From contig DGSM01000019.1 of NCBI GenBank assembly GCA_002393975.1, positions 10,135 through 22,914 on the forward strand: DNA of 12,780 nt, read 5' to 3'. The stretch comes from Clostridiales bacterium UBA4362. GTDB lineage: Bacteria; Bacillota; Clostridia; TANB77; CAG-508. Below are positions 11,715 through 12,780 of the stretch, piece after piece. A program made the position numbers and the translations under genes. The notes beneath the pieces are model-generated. The model saw only the letters and a list, made by a program, of their open reading frames with translations, had not been told where the DNA came from and did no database searches. Within the stretch, counting starts at the first letter, position 1. Each line of letters starts with the position of its first letter.

Positions 11715-12780
11715 ATGAGAATTAATAAGCTTTATAAAGGCACCAAAATAAGTGACTTTAAAGAATTAATCAATATATATAAAACAGATTATAAAGATAT
11801 GTTAGCTTTTCAATATAGGAACAATCCTGAAGAAACTGACTTTATTAATATTACATATGGTAAATTTGCTGAAGATATAGAAAATCTTGCAGTAGCTTTG
11901 CTTAAACATAAATGCAAACGTATAGCTATAATATCTCCTAATCGTTATGAGTGGTGTGTTGCCTATTTAGCTATTGTTTCAAGTGGTTTGATAGCTGTTC
12001 CTTTAGACAAATCTCTTCCAACTAATGAAATTGTTAATTCTATAGAAAGAAGTAATGTTGATTCAATTATTTATGCAAAAGAATATGAAGAAGCTGTTGG
12101 TCAATGTAAGAACAAGTTTTGTATGGATGATAATTCATATGCTGATTTGCTTAAAGAAGGAAAAAAACTTTCACATAAAGATTATGATGAAGTTACACTA
12201 AATACTTCTGAAATGTCAGTTATACTTTTCACTTCTGGTACAACTAGTCTTTCTAAAATAGTAATGATCTCTCAAAAAGCTTTACTTGCCAATCTTTATA
12301 ATTATAGCCAAATGTTTATAGTTCCTAAAGGAAGTAAATTCTTATCTTTCCTTCCTTTACATCATACTTTTGAAAGTACTATAACCTTTTTATATGGTAC
12401 TTCAATAGGAATTACTATATGTTTTTGCGATGGACTTAAATATATAAATAAAGATTTAATTGATTTTCAAATTGATGGTTTTGTATGTGTTCCTCTTATG
12501 TTAGAGGTTATGTATAAAAAAATGTTAAAAGCCATTGAAAAGCAAGGTAAAACAAAGTTAGTAAACATTATGCGTAAGCTATTTAAGTTTGCTCCTATTG
12601 GAATTAAGAGAAAAATCTTTCATTCAATTATTGATGGTGTTGGTGGTCATTTAAAATATATTGTTTCTGGTGGAGCTCCAATGGATAAACCTACTATTCA
12701 AGGTTTTAACGATTTTGGTTTTATGACTATACAAGGATATGGGTTAACAGAAACCTGCTCTGCTGTTGCAGTTGAAAACT
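11715..12780 (+). CDS. AMP-forming acyl-CoA synthetase-like protein (N-terminal part, cut by window end)
   Basis: ATG at 11715, with TAGGAG 5 bases upstream, opens a frame that stays open to the window end (355 codons seen). The product belongs to the adenylate-forming (ANL) superfamily, which activates a carboxylic acid with ATP and passes the acyl group to CoA or a carrier protein. The ATP-binding P-loop is FTSGTTSLSK (172-181), with Ser where Gly is usual, a variation common in clostridial long-chain types. The middle region has FLPLHHTFE (212-220), SGGAPMD (318-324) and the A5 motif GYGLTET (341-347). These and the LPLHHTFE block fit long-chain fatty-acyl-CoA synthetases or acyl-ACP ligases. 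The C-terminal lid with the catalytic Lys is outside the window, so the acyl acceptor cannot be decided. It is divergent from the unknown three-gene operon. Confidence 0.9.
   Translation, partial: MRINKLYKGTKISDFKELINIYKTDYKDMLAFQYRNNPEETDFINITYGKFAEDIENLAVALLKHKCKRIAIISPNRYEWCVAYLAIVSSGLIAVPLDKSLPTNEIVNSIERSNVDSIIYAKEYEEAVGQCKNKFCMDDNSYADLLKEGKKLSHKDYDEVTLNTSEMSVILFTSGTTSLSKIVMISQKALLANLYNYSQMFIVPKGSKFLSFLPLHHTFESTITFLYGTSIGITICFCDGLKYINKDLIDFQIDGFVCVPLMLEVMYKKMLKAIEKQGKTKLVNIMRKLFKFAPIGIKRKIFHSIIDGVGGHLKYIVSGGAPMDKPTIQGFNDFGFMTIQGYGLTETCSAVAVEN

Noticed and set aside
1..12780. Search by eye for tRNA, rRNA, riboswitch, CRISPR, insertion sequence, attachment site or replication origin
   Set aside because: No cloverleaf, conserved RNA motif, spaced repeats, transposase or DnaA-box cluster was seen; short non-coding RNAs could be missed without a covariance search.

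Overview
The window is strongly AT-rich (clearly above 65% A+T by eye), uses the standard bacterial code (TGG for Trp, TGA as a stop in one small gene), has strong AGGAGG-type ribosome binding sites, TTGACA/TATAAT promoters with 16-17 bp spacers, and short U-tailed hairpin terminators. Together with a Bacillus-type LexA box and clostridial-looking proteins, this points to a low-GC Bacillota, probably an uncultured gut-type clostridial or related lineage. It cannot be placed further from the sequence. I see no rRNA, tRNA, CRISPR array, insertion sequence or phage structural gene.

Layout. (1) Positions 1-2693, minus strand: an operon scpB > proS > lemA > DUF3137-like gene (cut by the window edge), read from an extended -10 promoter at 2731-2759. 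(2) Positions 2789-3069, plus strand: a self-contained tiny gene for a 59-aa acidic, Asn-rich protein with its own promoter and terminator, divergent from scpB. (3) Positions 3070-4456, minus strand: a heptamer repeat and T-rich spacer, a ROK-family sugar kinase, and an 80-aa single-pass membrane protein with a prepilin-like start. (4) Positions 4634-5794, minus strand: a membrane-anchored TPR protein. (5) Positions 5903-7291, minus strand: a strong promoter overlapped by a perfect GAAC-N4-GTTC LexA box, driving a YgjP/DUF45-type zinc metallopeptidase and then dUTPase, closed by a terminator. This looks like a small SOS-type operon. (6) Positions 7361-9869, minus strand: rimO followed immediately by a GT4 glycosyltransferase. 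(7) Positions 9884-11607, minus strand: a compact operon of three unrecognised genes (52, 205 and 267 aa), with a terminator embedded in the last codons. (8) Positions 11656 to the end, plus strand: a divergent AMP-forming acyl-CoA synthetase-like gene cut by the window end.

How the genes work together. Most genes are housekeeping: chromosome segregation (ScpB), translation (ProRS, RimO), nucleotide pool hygiene (dUTPase), sugar phosphorylation and envelope glycosylation. The parts that deserve attention are the LexA-box metallopeptidase-dUTPase unit, the unrecognised three-gene operon, the autonomous 59-aa gene, and a prolyl-tRNA synthetase that lacks room for the usual INS editing domain.
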